From Paracoccus haematequi (GTDB lineage: Bacteria; Pseudomonadota; Alphaproteobacteria; Rhodobacterales; Rhodobacteraceae), in the NCBI RefSeq assembly GCF_900631945.1, contig NZ_UZWE01000021.1, positions 62,001 to 126,000 on the forward strand: a stretch of DNA of 64,000 bases, written 5' to 3'. The notes beneath the pieces were generated by a model. It ran no database searches. It was not told the DNA's origin and saw nothing but the letters and a program-made list of their open reading frames with translations. A program made the translations under genes and the position numbers. Of the stretch, positions 16,634 through 27,054 are shown in pieces. Position 1 is the first letter of the stretch. Each line of letters starts with the position of its first letter.

Positions 16634-17572
16634 TCAGCCGGGGCGCCAGCCGGGCAGGGCGGTCAGCCCGCTGGCCCGCCGCAGCGCCAGGCCGCCCTCG
16701 CGGACGACCTCGGCGATCTGCATCAGCTGCGCCTCCATCGCGCTGGATTTGCGCCAGACCATGCCGATCCGGCGGGTCGGCTGGGGGTCGCGGAACCGCG
16801 CCACCGATACCGAGGCGGAACGGGTCTCGATCGGCACCGCCATTTCCGGGATCAGCGTCACCCCCACGCCCACGCCGACCATCTGCACCAGCGTGGACAG
16901 CGAGCTTGCGTCCAGCATCTCGCGCGGCTGGGTCGAGGGCATGTCGCAGAAGGACAGCGCCTGGTCGCGGAAGCAATGCCCCTCTTCCAGCAGCAGCAGC
17001 CGCATCTCGCGCAGCTTGTCGCGGTCGGGCACCGGCTTGTCGGCATCTTCCGGCGGGCGGATCAGCACGAAGCGTTCGGTGAACAGCGCCACCTCGGTCA
17101 GCGAGGGTTCCGAGACCGGCAGCGCAAGGATTGCCGCGTCGATGCGTCCGTCGCTCAGCTCCTCGATCAGGCGCGAGGTCATGCTTTCGCGCAGGATCGG
17201 GCTGAGACCGGGGAACTGCCGGGCCAGCCGGGTGACGATGCCGGGCAGCAGATAGGGCGCGATGGTCGGAATGACCCCCAGCCGCAGCTTGCCCGCAGGC
17301 TGGCCGCCCGCCGCCCGCGCCAGATCGTCCAGATCCTCCAGGATCGCCAGCATCGCCTGCGCCCGCGCATGGACCATCTCGCCGAAGGCGGTCAGCCGCA
17401 CGCCCCGCGGCCTGCGTTCCAGCAGCGGGGTTCCGGCGATCTCCTCCAACTCCTTGATCTGCATCGACAGGGCGGGCTGCGTCACTGCGCAGGCCTGCGC
17501 CGCCGCGCTGAAGGTGCCCAGGCGGGCGATGGCGTCGAAATACCGGATCTGCCGCAGGGTCAGGTTTCGCAT
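16634..17572 (-). CDS. oxyR: OxyR-type LysR regulator of peroxide response
   Basis: A 312-residue LysR protein with N-terminal winged helix (RYFDAIARLGTFSAAAQ, TQPALSMQIKELEE). The peroxide-sensing cysteine pair is intact: C200 and C209 in EEGHCFRDQALSFC, nine residues apart as in E. coli OxyR C199/C208. It is divergent from katG with 129 bp between the two starts, the classical oxyR-katG layout, so it should activate katG on peroxide stress. Confidence 0.92.
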   Translation of the reverse strand: MRNLTLRQIRYFDAIARLGTFSAAAQACAVTQPALSMQIKELEEIAGTPLLERRPRGVRLTAFGEMVHARAQAMLAILEDLDDLARAAGGQPAGKLRLGVIPTIAPYLLPGIVTRLARQFPGLSPILRESMTSRLIEELSDGRIDAAILALPVSEPSLTEVALFTERFVLIRPPEDADKPVPDRDKLREMRLLLLEEGHCFRDQALSFCDMPSTQPREMLDASSLSTLVQMVGVGVGVTLIPEMAVPIETRSASVSVARFRDPQPTRRIGMVWRKSSAMEAQLMQIAEVVREGGLALRRASGLTALPGWRPG

Positions 17573-19924
<2,352 letters not shown>

Positions 19925-19930
19925 GATCCC

Positions 19931-19956
19931 GCGCGCGGCGGTCCCCCGCCGCGCGC
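19931..19956 (+). terminator. Terminator-like hairpin after katG
   Basis: GCGCGCGGCGG (19931-19941) pairs perfectly with CCGCCGCGCGC (19946-19956) around a TCCC loop. No T-run follows, so termination may be only partial. It lies in the gap before the convergent DMSP lyase gene. Confidence 0.55.
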
Positions 19957-20022
19957 AATCCGGCGCGACGCTGCCTTGTCGGGGGTGAAGGCGACCCGCT
20001 TCGTCGCCGCATTCCTGGCCCG

Positions 20023-21378
20023 TCAGCCCAGCCGCTCGTCGAAGGGATAGCGGGTCAGGTTCTCGAACCCCGTTTCGGTGATCAGCACCTGGTCCTCCAG
20101 CTTGATCGAGAAATCGCCGCCCTCGGGCGAGATCAGCGCCTCGACGCACAGCACCATGCCTGCTTCCAGCGCATAGTCGAAGGCGCCTTCGACATGCCCG
20201 TCGGGATAGGCGACCATGGGCCATTCGTCGCACAGTCCGACGCCGTGCATCATCAGCCCGTATTTCTGCTTCTGGCAGTTGTCGGGCAGGCGGTGGCAGT
20301 TCATCGTCAGCTCGCGGATGGCGACGCCGGGGCGCAGCATCGCCATGTTGTGGTCGATATGTTCGCGCGCCAGTTTCATCGCGTCGATCATGTCCGGGCG
20401 CGGCGGCTGGTCGCCGATCCACCAGGTCCGGCTGATGTCCACGCACATGCCGTAGGATCCGATCAGATCCGTGTCGAAGGCCACGATCTCGTTCGGCTGC
20501 ACGATGCGGGGGCCGCATTCCTGGAACCAGGGGTTGGTCCTGACGCCCGAGGTCAGCAGCCGCGTCTCGATCCATTCGCCGCCGCGCCGGATGTTGCCCG
20601 CGTGCAGGCAGGACCAGATGTCGTCCTCGGACATATGGCCCAGCGGCACGCCGTCGCGGGCGGCCTGCTCCATCTCGGCCACGGCGGCCTCGCAGGCGTG
20701 GACGGCGCATCGCATGGCCAGGATCTCGTCGGGGCTCTTGATGGCGCGGGCTTTCTCGGTCAGTTCCTCGCCGTCCGTGACCTGGAAGCCCTGTGCCTCC
20801 AGCGCGCGCAGCCCGTGCAGCATGATCTTGTCCACGGCCAGCCGCCGGTTGCCGCCGCCATGGTGGTCCACCAGGTCGCGCACTTCGGCGGCAAAGCGGT
20901 CCGCCGCCGGGCCGATCCTGTCGCCCCGGTCGAAATAGAACAGATCCGCCCCCGACCGCTGTTCGCGCACCAGCGGGTTGAAGGCCGACAGGAAGGGCGA
21001 GCTTTTGTAGTCCCAGATGACCATGTAGCCATCGGCGCAGACCAGCACGGCGCGGAACAGGTTGTGGGTGTTCCACAGCTGCATGTTCGTCGAATCGGTA
21101 GCATAGCGGATGTTCAGCGGATCGAACATCAGCACCGCGCCATAGTCGCGGTCGACGACATGGCGGGTCAGCCTTTCCCAGCGATACCGGCGCATGGTCT
21201 CAAGGTTCGGCGCGGCCAGCCCGGCGGCGGCCCATTCTTGGAAGGCCAGGCGGGTCGGGCCGATCTCGATCCGGTCGCCGTCGTTGGGCGATCCGTCGGC
21301 CAGGGTCTCGCCCCGGTCCAGGTCGATCTTGCCGGGGCCGATCTTGCGTCTGTCGCTGAAATGCTGCGGCGCGGTCAT
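20023..21378 (-). CDS. dddP: DMSP lyase DddP (M24-fold)
   Basis: A 451-residue protein closely resembling roseobacter DddP, which cleaves dimethylsulfoniopropionate to DMS and acrylate. The metal site is complete: D302, D304 ([10 protein letters not shown]), D314, H378 ([11 protein letters not shown]), E413 (CVEALIS) and E428 (KLEDQV). Each is exactly seven residues after the ligand numbers I recall for Ruegeria DddP, and Y373 and D384 keep the same offset to its proposed catalytic residues. Long signatures ([34 protein letters not shown]) support DddP over an ordinary aminopeptidase P or creatinase. The start at 21378 has only a weak AGGG upstream. It is divergent from a LysR gene. Confidence 0.9.
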   Translation of the reverse strand: MTAPQHFSDRRKIGPGKIDLDRGETLADGSPNDGDRIEIGPTRLAFQEWAAAGLAAPNLETMRRYRWERLTRHVVDRDYGAVLMFDPLNIRYATDSTNMQLWNTHNLFRAVLVCADGYMVIWDYKSSPFLSAFNPLVREQRSGADLFYFDRGDRIGPAADRFAAEVRDLVDHHGGGNRRLAVDKIMLHGLRALEAQGFQVTDGEELTEKARAIKSPDEILAMRCAVHACEAAVAEMEQAARDGVPLGHMSEDDIWSCLHAGNIRRGGEWIETRLLTSGVRTNPWFQECGPRIVQPNEIVAFDTDLIGSYGMCVDISRTWWIGDQPPRPDMIDAMKLAREHIDHNMAMLRPGVAIRELTMNCHRLPDNCQKQKYGLMMHGVGLCDEWPMVAYPDGHVEGAFDYALEAGMVLCVEALISPEGGDFSIKLEDQVLITETGFENLTRYPFDERLG

Positions 21379-21513
21379 CGTGATGAACCCTGTGTTGCGT
21401 GGTGGCCGGGGTCGCCTCTGTCCCCGGTGCCGATCAATGGCGAATTGCATCAGCAGGGCAATGCGATAAAAAATTGACTGTGAATTGATGCTGGCGCAAC
21501 TCGGGGGGATGCG
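21379..21513. promoter_or_regulatory. dddP-lysR divergent regulatory region
   Basis: This 135-bp gap contains an A+T-rich stretch (21462-21490) and the inverted elements ATCAAT (21433-21438) and ATTGAT (21484-21489), with further AATTG motifs at 21443 and 21472. These are candidate sites for the divergently encoded LysR regulator; no exact palindrome dominates. Confidence 0.4.
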
Positions 21514-22452
21514 ATGGTCCGGCGCTTCTATGATCTTCCCTCTCTGACGGGGCTGGAGGTGTTCGAGGCCGTCGCGCGGCACGGCAGTCTCAAGCTGGCG
21601 ACATCCGAGCTGAATGTCACCTCGGCGGCGATCAGCCGTCAGATCAAGGCGCTGGAAGCGCAGTTCGGCGTGCCGCTGTTCATTCGCACGGGGCGGGGGG
21701 TCAGGCTGACCCCCGCCGGGACCGAGCTTTACGCCAGCGTCGCCGCGGGATTTTCCCGCATCGCCGACGTGTCGCGAGAGATCAAGCGCGGCGACCGATC
21801 CCGGAACGTCACGATCGCCACCACCGACACCACGGCGACGATGTGGCTTGTCCCCCGGATGCCTGAGTTCTGGCAGCGCCATCCCAAAATCATGATCAAC
21901 CACCAGCTGGCCGAGAACAGCCGCCACTTCCGCCCCGAGGAGGTCGAGCTGCGCATCCGGCACGGCATGGGCGGCTGGATCAACGACGTGACGGAACCCC
22001 TGTTCGACGACTGGCTCTATCCCGTCTGCAGCCCCGCCTTCGCCAGGCGCCATGCCGGGGCCACGACGGCCGACCTTCCCGACCTGCCGCTTCTGGACAT
22101 CGACTGGGTGGCGCCCGACTGGGTGACCTGGGAACAGGCGCTGTTGCAAGGCGGCGTGTCGGCGCGGTCGTTCGAGGCCCGCCGCCTGGGCAAGTTCAGC
22201 CTGGCCATGCAGGCGGCGGCGGCCGATCAGGGCGTGGCCATCGGCTGGCACCGGATGATTACCCCCATGCTGGAGCGTGGCGAACTGGTCCGCCTGACCG
22301 ACCTGATCTTCCGCGCGCCGGGGGTTTATTATCTGACATGGAATCGCGGCCACGGGCTGTCCCCCGCCGCAGAACTGCTGCGCGGCTGGATCCACGAGCA
22401 GGCAGAGGCGGAACGGTCCCGGCCCCCGCCGGTGGAAGCTTCCGGCGTCTGA
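21514..22452 (+). CDS. LysR regulator (GcvA-like), likely regulator of dddP
   Basis: A 312-residue LysR protein with N-terminal helix-turn-helix (VFEAVARHGSLKLATSELNVT, SAAISRQIKALEAQFGVPLF) and a GcvA-type effector domain (VTIATTDTTATMWLVPRMPEF, VCSPAFARRH). It is divergent from the dddP gene with 135 bp between, the usual LysR arrangement, so control of DMSP cleavage is a fair inference. The inducer is unknown. Confidence 0.85.
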   Translation: MVRRFYDLPSLTGLEVFEAVARHGSLKLATSELNVTSAAISRQIKALEAQFGVPLFIRTGRGVRLTPAGTELYASVAAGFSRIADVSREIKRGDRSRNVTIATTDTTATMWLVPRMPEFWQRHPKIMINHQLAENSRHFRPEEVELRIRHGMGGWINDVTEPLFDDWLYPVCSPAFARRHAGATTADLPDLPLLDIDWVAPDWVTWEQALLQGGVSARSFEARRLGKFSLAMQAAAADQGVAIGWHRMITPMLERGELVRLTDLIFRAPGVYYLTWNRGHGLSPAAELLRGWIHEQAEAERSRPPPVEASGV

Positions 22453-22478
22453 GATCGGCCGCAGGGTGGCTCGTGCCC

Positions 22479-23078
22479 TCAGCCGGGCCGTCTGGCGATC
22501 AGGTCGATCAGGGCCGAGGGACCGGCATGGGCGGTTCCCTCGGCCAGATGCGCCTCGTAGGATCGCAGCACCGGGATGTCCCAGCCGGCAAAGGCGTCTT
22601 GCAGCATCTGCGGGGTATAGAGGTTCTCGACCTGGCGCGGCCCGCCGGTGCCGTGGTCCAGCTGCCGGGGCGTGTAGCCGTGCAGAAGGATCAGCCCGCC
22701 GGGGCGCACCGCGCGCTTCATGCCCGCGAAGATCCGGCGGCGCAGGTCGGGGCCAGCGAACTGGATGAAGATCGCCACCACCGCGTCGAAGGCGGCGTCC
22801 GGCCAGGCATAATCCTCGGCCGCGGCAAGGCTGAAGCCGACGGCGACGCCCCGCGCCTGGGCCAGCCGCCGGGCCTTGGCCAAGGCGACGGCCGAGGCGT
22901 CCCAGGCCGCGACCCGGCAACCCTGCGCGGCCAGCCAGACCGAGTTGCGCCCCTCGCCATCCGCCACGCAAAGCACCCGGTCGCCTGGCGCGAACCGGCC
23001 GGCATGGCGGGTCAGAAAGGCTGCAGGTTCGGTCCCGAACAGGAACCCTTCGCCACCATAGCGTTCATCCCAATCCAT
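22479..23078 (-). CDS. SAM-dependent class I methyltransferase (TehB-like)
   Basis: A 199-residue protein of the small methyltransferase group. The SAM motif I is VLCVADGEGRNS, followed by the acidic AAWDASAVAL; LRPGG-like VRPGGLILLHGY is the post-motif. The N-terminus MDWDERYGGEGFLFGTEP is typical of TehB/thiopurine-like methyltransferases. The substrate is not apparent; chalcogen or xenobiotic methylation would suit the family. It follows the SulP gene by 12 bp. Confidence 0.82.
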   Translation of the reverse strand: MDWDERYGGEGFLFGTEPAAFLTRHAGRFAPGDRVLCVADGEGRNSVWLAAQGCRVAAWDASAVALAKARRLAQARGVAVGFSLAAAEDYAWPDAAFDAVVAIFIQFAGPDLRRRIFAGMKRAVRPGGLILLHGYTPRQLDHGTGGPRQVENLYTPQMLQDAFAGWDIPVLRSYEAHLAEGTAHAGPSALIDLIARRPG

Positions 23079-23090
23079 CGTCCGCCCCCT

Positions 23091-24857
23091 TCATTCCCCC
23101 GCCGACCGGCAGGGCGCGCCGGTCAGGGCGCGCCAGGCGTCATACTGGCTTTGAAAGACCCGTCCGTTCAACTGGTCCAGGAAATGGCTGGACTTCAGCC
23201 GATCCATAACCGGGCCCTTCACCTCGCTGAGGTGGAAGCCGATGCCCAACTCGGCCAGGCGCCGGTTCACCGCCTCCAGGCTTTCCAGGGCCGAGAAATC
23301 GATGTCGTTCACCGCCGGGCACATCAGCACCACGTTCGCGACCGGCGAATCGTCGGCAACCCGGTCATGGATAAGGTTTTCCAGAAAACGCGCATTCACG
23401 AAATACAGGCTTTCGTCGATGCGGATGGTCAGCAGGCTGGGATCGGTCTGGACCCGGTGGCGGGCGACGTTGCGGAAATGGTGCGTGCCGGGAACCAGGC
23501 CCACCACGGCGACATGCGGCCGGGCGGTCTTGACCAGATGCAGCAGGATCGACACCACCACGCCGGTCGCCACGCCGATCTCGACCCCCGCGCCCAGGGT
23601 CAGCAGGATGGTGACCGCGACGGCGGCGAAGTCGCCTTTGGAATAGGCCCAGGTCCGTCGCAGGATCGACAGATCCACCAGCCCCAGCACCGCCACGATG
23701 ATCGTGGCGGCCAGGGTGGCGTTGGGCAGGTCATGGATCAGCGGCGTCAGGAAGGCCGCGGCGAAGGCCAGACCGATGGCGGTGAATGCCCCGGCGGCGG
23801 GCGTCTCGGCCCCTGCGTCGTGGTTCACGACCGACCGGGCGAAGCCCCCGGTGACCGGATAGCCGCCGGTGAAGGCCGCGCCCAGGTTGGCGGCGCCCAG
23901 GCCGATCAGTTCCTGGTCCGGGTCGATCCGTTCCCGCCGCCGCGCGGCCAGCGTCTGCGCGACCGACACCGATTCCACGAAGCCGATGATCGAGATCAGC
24001 ACTGCGGGCAGGGCCAGTTCGCGGATCAGCGCGGGCGACAGGCCGGGCAGGGTCAGCGGCGGCAGGCCCTGCGGCACCGCGCCGACGATGGCGACGCCCG
24101 CCCGGTCCAGCGACAGCGCCCGCACCGCGAGGGTGGTGGCCACGACCGCCAGCACCGGCCCGGCCTTGGTCAGGATGTCGGCCATGCGCGCCGGCACGCC
24201 CCGGCGCAGCAGGGCGGGCTTCATGCCGCGCCGCACCCAGACCAGAAAGCCGGTCGCCGCGGCGCCGGTCGCCAGGGTCGCGGGGTTGGCCTGGCCCAGG
24301 TTCGACAGCAGCCCGGCGGCGATCTCGACCAGCGTGTCGCCGCCCGCCGGAATGCCCAGAAGGTGGCGCAATTGCGAGGCCGCGATCAGGATCCCCGAGG
24401 CGCTGATGAAGCCCGAAATCACCGGATGGCTGAGGAAATTCGCCAGCATCCCCAGCCGCAGCAACCCCAGCAGCAGCAGGAACCCGCCCGACAGCGCCGC
24501 CAGCGTCAGCGCCGCGCTGGCGTAATCCGCCGTGCCCTGCTGCGCGACCTGGCCCACCGCGCTTGCGGTCAGCAGCGACACCACCGCGACCGGCCCCACC
24601 GCCAGGCTGCGCGAGGTGCCGAAGACCGCATAGAGCATGATCGGCGCGATCGAGGCATAGATCCCCGCCTCGGGCGGCAGCCCTGCCAGCATGGCATAGG
24701 CCAGCGATTGCGGGATCAGCATGATCGTCACGATCACTGCCGCCAGCAGGTCGCCCGACAGCGCCGCCCGGTCATAGCGGCGCCCCCAGTCGAGGATGGG
24801 AAGATACCGGCTGACCATCCTCGTCACGGACTGCTTGCCCCCTTGCGCCGGTCTCAT
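23091..24857 (-). CDS. SulP-family anion (sulfate/bicarbonate) transporter with STAS domain
   Basis: About 588 aa. The N-terminal two-thirds is a multi-helix membrane domain with the SulP signature (LSGDLLAAVIVTIMLIPQSLAYAMLAGLPPEAGIYA in the sequence, first helix-loop-helix) and GLGAANLGAAFTGGYPVTGGFARSVVN. The C-terminal STAS domain includes VLMCPAVNDIDFSALESLEA. The start is uncertain: ATG 24857 has only a G-rich stretch upstream, and ATG 24818 is close to the conserved region. It is upstream of the methyltransferase, suggesting a two-gene unit. The anion cannot be read from sequence; sulfate fits the neighbouring sulfur genes. Confidence 0.87.
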   Translation of the reverse strand: MRPAQGGKQSVTRMVSRYLPILDWGRRYDRAALSGDLLAAVIVTIMLIPQSLAYAMLAGLPPEAGIYASIAPIMLYAVFGTSRSLAVGPVAVVSLLTASAVGQVAQQGTADYASAALTLAALSGGFLLLLGLLRLGMLANFLSHPVISGFISASGILIAASQLRHLLGIPAGGDTLVEIAAGLLSNLGQANPATLATGAAATGFLVWVRRGMKPALLRRGVPARMADILTKAGPVLAVVATTLAVRALSLDRAGVAIVGAVPQGLPPLTLPGLSPALIRELALPAVLISIIGFVESVSVAQTLAARRRERIDPDQELIGLGAANLGAAFTGGYPVTGGFARSVVNHDAGAETPAAGAFTAIGLAFAAAFLTPLIHDLPNATLAATIIVAVLGLVDLSILRRTWAYSKGDFAAVAVTILLTLGAGVEIGVATGVVVSILLHLVKTARPHVAVVGLVPGTHHFRNVARHRVQTDPSLLTIRIDESLYFVNARFLENLIHDRVADDSPVANVVLMCPAVNDIDFSALESLEAVNRRLAELGIGFHLSEVKGPVMDRLKSSHFLDQLNGRVFQSQYDAWRALTGAPCRSAGE

Positions 24858-24972
24858 TGCGGTGCGGCCCCCCGCCGTTCGGGCCGGGCGTGCCATTTCC
24901 GGTGGCGTCCGGCCGTCAGCGGGCAGGGGCCATCGCCGTCGGTCCGCGCGTCTGCCGGGCGTCCGGCCGCGA

Positions 24973-25860
24973 TCACAGCGCGTTGACCGGCACCTTGAGG
25001 TAGCGCCTGCCGTCGCCATCCGGCGGCGGCAGCTCGCCCCCGCGCATGTTCACCTGAAGAGACGGGATGATGAGCCTGGGCATGTCCAGTTGCGCGTCGC
25101 GTTCGGTGCGGAAGCGGACGAACTCCTCTTTCGTCTTGCCGCCGCCGACATGGATGTTGTGGGCCTTTTCCTCGGCCACGGTGGTTTCCCAGCGGATCTC
25201 GCGGCCGTTCGGCCCGTAGTCGTGGCACATGAACAGCCGCGTCTCGTCGGGCAGGCTCAGCACCTTCTGGATCGAATCGTACAGCGTTCCGGCATCGCCG
25301 CCGGGAAAATCCGCGCGCGCCGAGCCGCCGTCGGGCATGAACAGCGTATCGCCCACGAAGGCCGCGTCGCCCATCACATGCGTCATGCAGGCCGGGGTAT
25401 GGCCGGGGGTATGGATCGCCAGGCAGGTCATGCCGCCGACCCGGTAGGTGTCGCCGTCGTCGAACAGCCGGTCGAACTGCGATCCGTCGCGGCGGAACTC
25501 GGTTCCTTCGTTGAAAACCTTGCCGAAGGTGTCCTGGACCACGGTGATGCCGCGGCCGATGCCCAGCTTGCCGCCCAGCCTCTGCTGGATATAGGGGGCG
25601 GCGCTGAGATGGTCGGCATGGACATGCGTCTCGATCAGCCAGTCCACGGTCAGGCCCCGGTTGCGGACATGGGCGATGATCTGGTCGGCGTGGTCATGGC
25701 TGATGCGGCCGGCGGCATAGTCGATGTCCATGACGCTGTCGACGATGGCGCAGGCGGCCGAACCGGGATCCTTGACCACATAGGAAATCGTGTTCGTCGC
25801 CGGGTCGAAGAATCCCGTGACCTCGGGCCGGACGGACAGGTCGGGGGTATAAGGCCGCAT
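24973..25860 (-). CDS. MBL-fold persulfide dioxygenase-like protein (ETHE1/Blh type)
   Basis: A 295-residue metallo-beta-lactamase-fold protein. The metal site motif THVHADH (78-84), the HTPGHTPAC segment, GDTLFMPDGGSARADFPGG and the late CHDYGPNG motif are those of the Blh/ETHE1 group, mononuclear iron enzymes oxidising glutathione persulfide to sulfite. The following membrane protein (DUF2892) and Crp-type regulator form a typical sulfide-detoxification block, supporting this over a glyoxalase II role. Confidence 0.87.
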   Translation of the reverse strand: MRPYTPDLSVRPEVTGFFDPATNTISYVVKDPGSAACAIVDSVMDIDYAAGRISHDHADQIIAHVRNRGLTVDWLIETHVHADHLSAAPYIQQRLGGKLGIGRGITVVQDTFGKVFNEGTEFRRDGSQFDRLFDDGDTYRVGGMTCLAIHTPGHTPACMTHVMGDAAFVGDTLFMPDGGSARADFPGGDAGTLYDSIQKVLSLPDETRLFMCHDYGPNGREIRWETTVAEEKAHNIHVGGGKTKEEFVRFRTERDAQLDMPRLIIPSLQVNMRGGELPPPDGDGRRYLKVPVNAL

Positions 25861-25941
25861 TGACTGCTCGTTTCTTTTGAAGGGGTGACGGATCGGGCCG
25901 GGCGGCGCCTGGGCGGGCCCGGCCTGAACTGGGTTCGCGGA

Positions 25942-26151
25942 TCAGCAGTCGCGGCAGGTTCTCAGCCCCAACAGGCTGTAAAGCGGGCAGTTGCCCATGA
26001 TCGAGGTCAGCAGGAACACCGCCGCGATGGCCAGGAACAGCCAGTGCGGCAGGCCGGTGGCCGCGAAGGCGGTGCCGAATGCCGCCCAGACCAGGATGAC
26101 CGCCGCGCTGATGCGCGCAACGCGGTCGAAGGTGCCCATGTTCGTCTTCAT
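25942..26151 (-). CDS. DUF2892 (YgaP transmembrane-like) small membrane protein
   Basis: The start at 26151 follows CGGAGGCGAAAG; 69 aa. Two hydrophobic helices (ISAAVILVWAAFGTAFAA and WLFLAIAAVFLLTSIMG) are followed by CPLYSLLGLRTCRDC. This is the DUF2892 module that accompanies rhodanese or persulfide dioxygenase genes, where it is thought to help move or hold sulfur species at the membrane. The three cysteines (CPLY, TCRDC) are conserved features of such proteins. Confidence 0.88.
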   Translation of the reverse strand: MKTNMGTFDRVARISAAVILVWAAFGTAFAATGLPHWLFLAIAAVFLLTSIMGNCPLYSLLGLRTCRDC

Positions 26152-26209
26152 CTTTCGCCTCCGGGATTCGCGTGATGACGGATCCTCGCATCCCGGCGCC
26201 CGATGCGTC

Positions 26210-26227
26210 GGTGACTTGGTCACCAAG
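26210..26227. promoter_or_regulatory. Palindrome GGTGAC-N3-GTCACC upstream of the persulfide operon
   Basis: GGTGAC TTG GTCACC (26210-26224) is a perfect 6-3-6 inverted repeat overlapping a second near palindrome CTTGGT-C-ACCAAG (26215-26227). It lies 59 bp upstream of the DUF2892 start and just after the regulator gene, so it is placed as an operator for the leftward persulfide genes. Half-site GTGAC resembles Crp-family half-sites, though the spacing differs from E. coli CRP. Confidence 0.5.
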
Positions 26228-26230
26228 CGT

Positions 26231-26902
26231 TCAGGCGGCGCGGACCAGCCGTTCCAGCCCCTCGCGCCCGATCAGCCGCAGCTCGCCCCGCGCCTGCTCG
26301 ACCCAGCCGCGCCGCTGGAATTCCGCCAGCGTACGCGAGATCACCTCGCGCGCGGTGCCCAGTTCGGACGCCAGGACCGCATGGGTCGCCCGCACCACGC
26401 CCCGGTCGTCGGCCAGTTCCAGCAGCCGCGAGGCCAGCCGCACGTCCATGCGCTGGAAGACGATGTCGTCGATCAGGCTGAACAGGTCGGTGATCCGCCG
26501 CGCATAGGCGGTAAAGACGAATTCGCGGAACACCGGCGAACGGGCCACCAAATCGTCGAAGGTCTTGCGCGGAATCACGGCCGCCTCGACATCCGTCTCG
26601 GCGATGCCATCGGCGGAATAATCCTGGAATGCCAGCATGCAGGCGGTGGTCAGGACGCAGCTTTCCCCGGCGTGGACGCGGTACAGGAACACCTCTCGTC
26701 CCGTCTCGGACCGCTGCTGCACCCGGACGGTGCCCTTGAGAAGCAGCAGCAGGCTGTCGGCCGACTTGCCGGGTTGGAAGACCTGGGTGCCTGCGGGCAC
26801 CGCGACGATCTGGCTGCCGCGATCCAGATCGGCGCGGATGTCGGCGGGCAGGCGGCCCAGCCCCGGAAAGCGGTCGATCCAGCTTGCGCCCGCATCGCTC
26901 AT
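26231..26902 (-). CDS. Crp/Fnr-family regulator with paired cysteines
   Basis: A 223-residue protein with a cyclic-nucleotide-fold sensor (VAVPAGTQVFQPGKSADSL, LLLLKGTVRVQQ) and a C-terminal winged helix (HAVLASELGTAREVISRTLAEF). It lacks the N-terminal cysteine cluster of FNR, so it is not an FNR-type Fe-S sensor. Two cysteines, C82 and C88 in GESCVLTTACML, are suitably placed for a thiol or persulfide switch. It lies directly upstream of the DUF2892 and persulfide-dioxygenase genes on the same strand and probably controls them in response to sulfide. Confidence 0.87.
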   Translation of the reverse strand: MSDAGASWIDRFPGLGRLPADIRADLDRGSQIVAVPAGTQVFQPGKSADSLLLLLKGTVRVQQRSETGREVFLYRVHAGESCVLTTACMLAFQDYSADGIAETDVEAAVIPRKTFDDLVARSPVFREFVFTAYARRITDLFSLIDDIVFQRMDVRLASRLLELADDRGVVRATHAVLASELGTAREVISRTLAEFQRRGWVEQARGELRLIGREGLERLVRAA

Positions 26903-27054
26903 CTTATCGGTCTCCGCCCCGGTCTGATCGGCGGCGCGATGGTCCGCAGCCGCATCGCCCCGATTTCAAGCCGAAGCCAGCCGCCAAGACAAGGGGCGCG
27001 GCGCTTGAGCAGTTCCTGGCCCCGCCTGCTGGCGCTGCAAAGCGTTCCCCAGGC

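Noticed and set aside
20023-21378. Xaa-Pro aminopeptidase or creatinase reading of the M24 protein
   Set aside because: Long stretches and the exact offsets of metal and catalytic residues match DddP.
26903-27054. Possible small gene or RNA between the Crp-like and LysR genes
   Set aside because: No start with ribosome site, no coding pattern and no stable symmetrical structure could be found.
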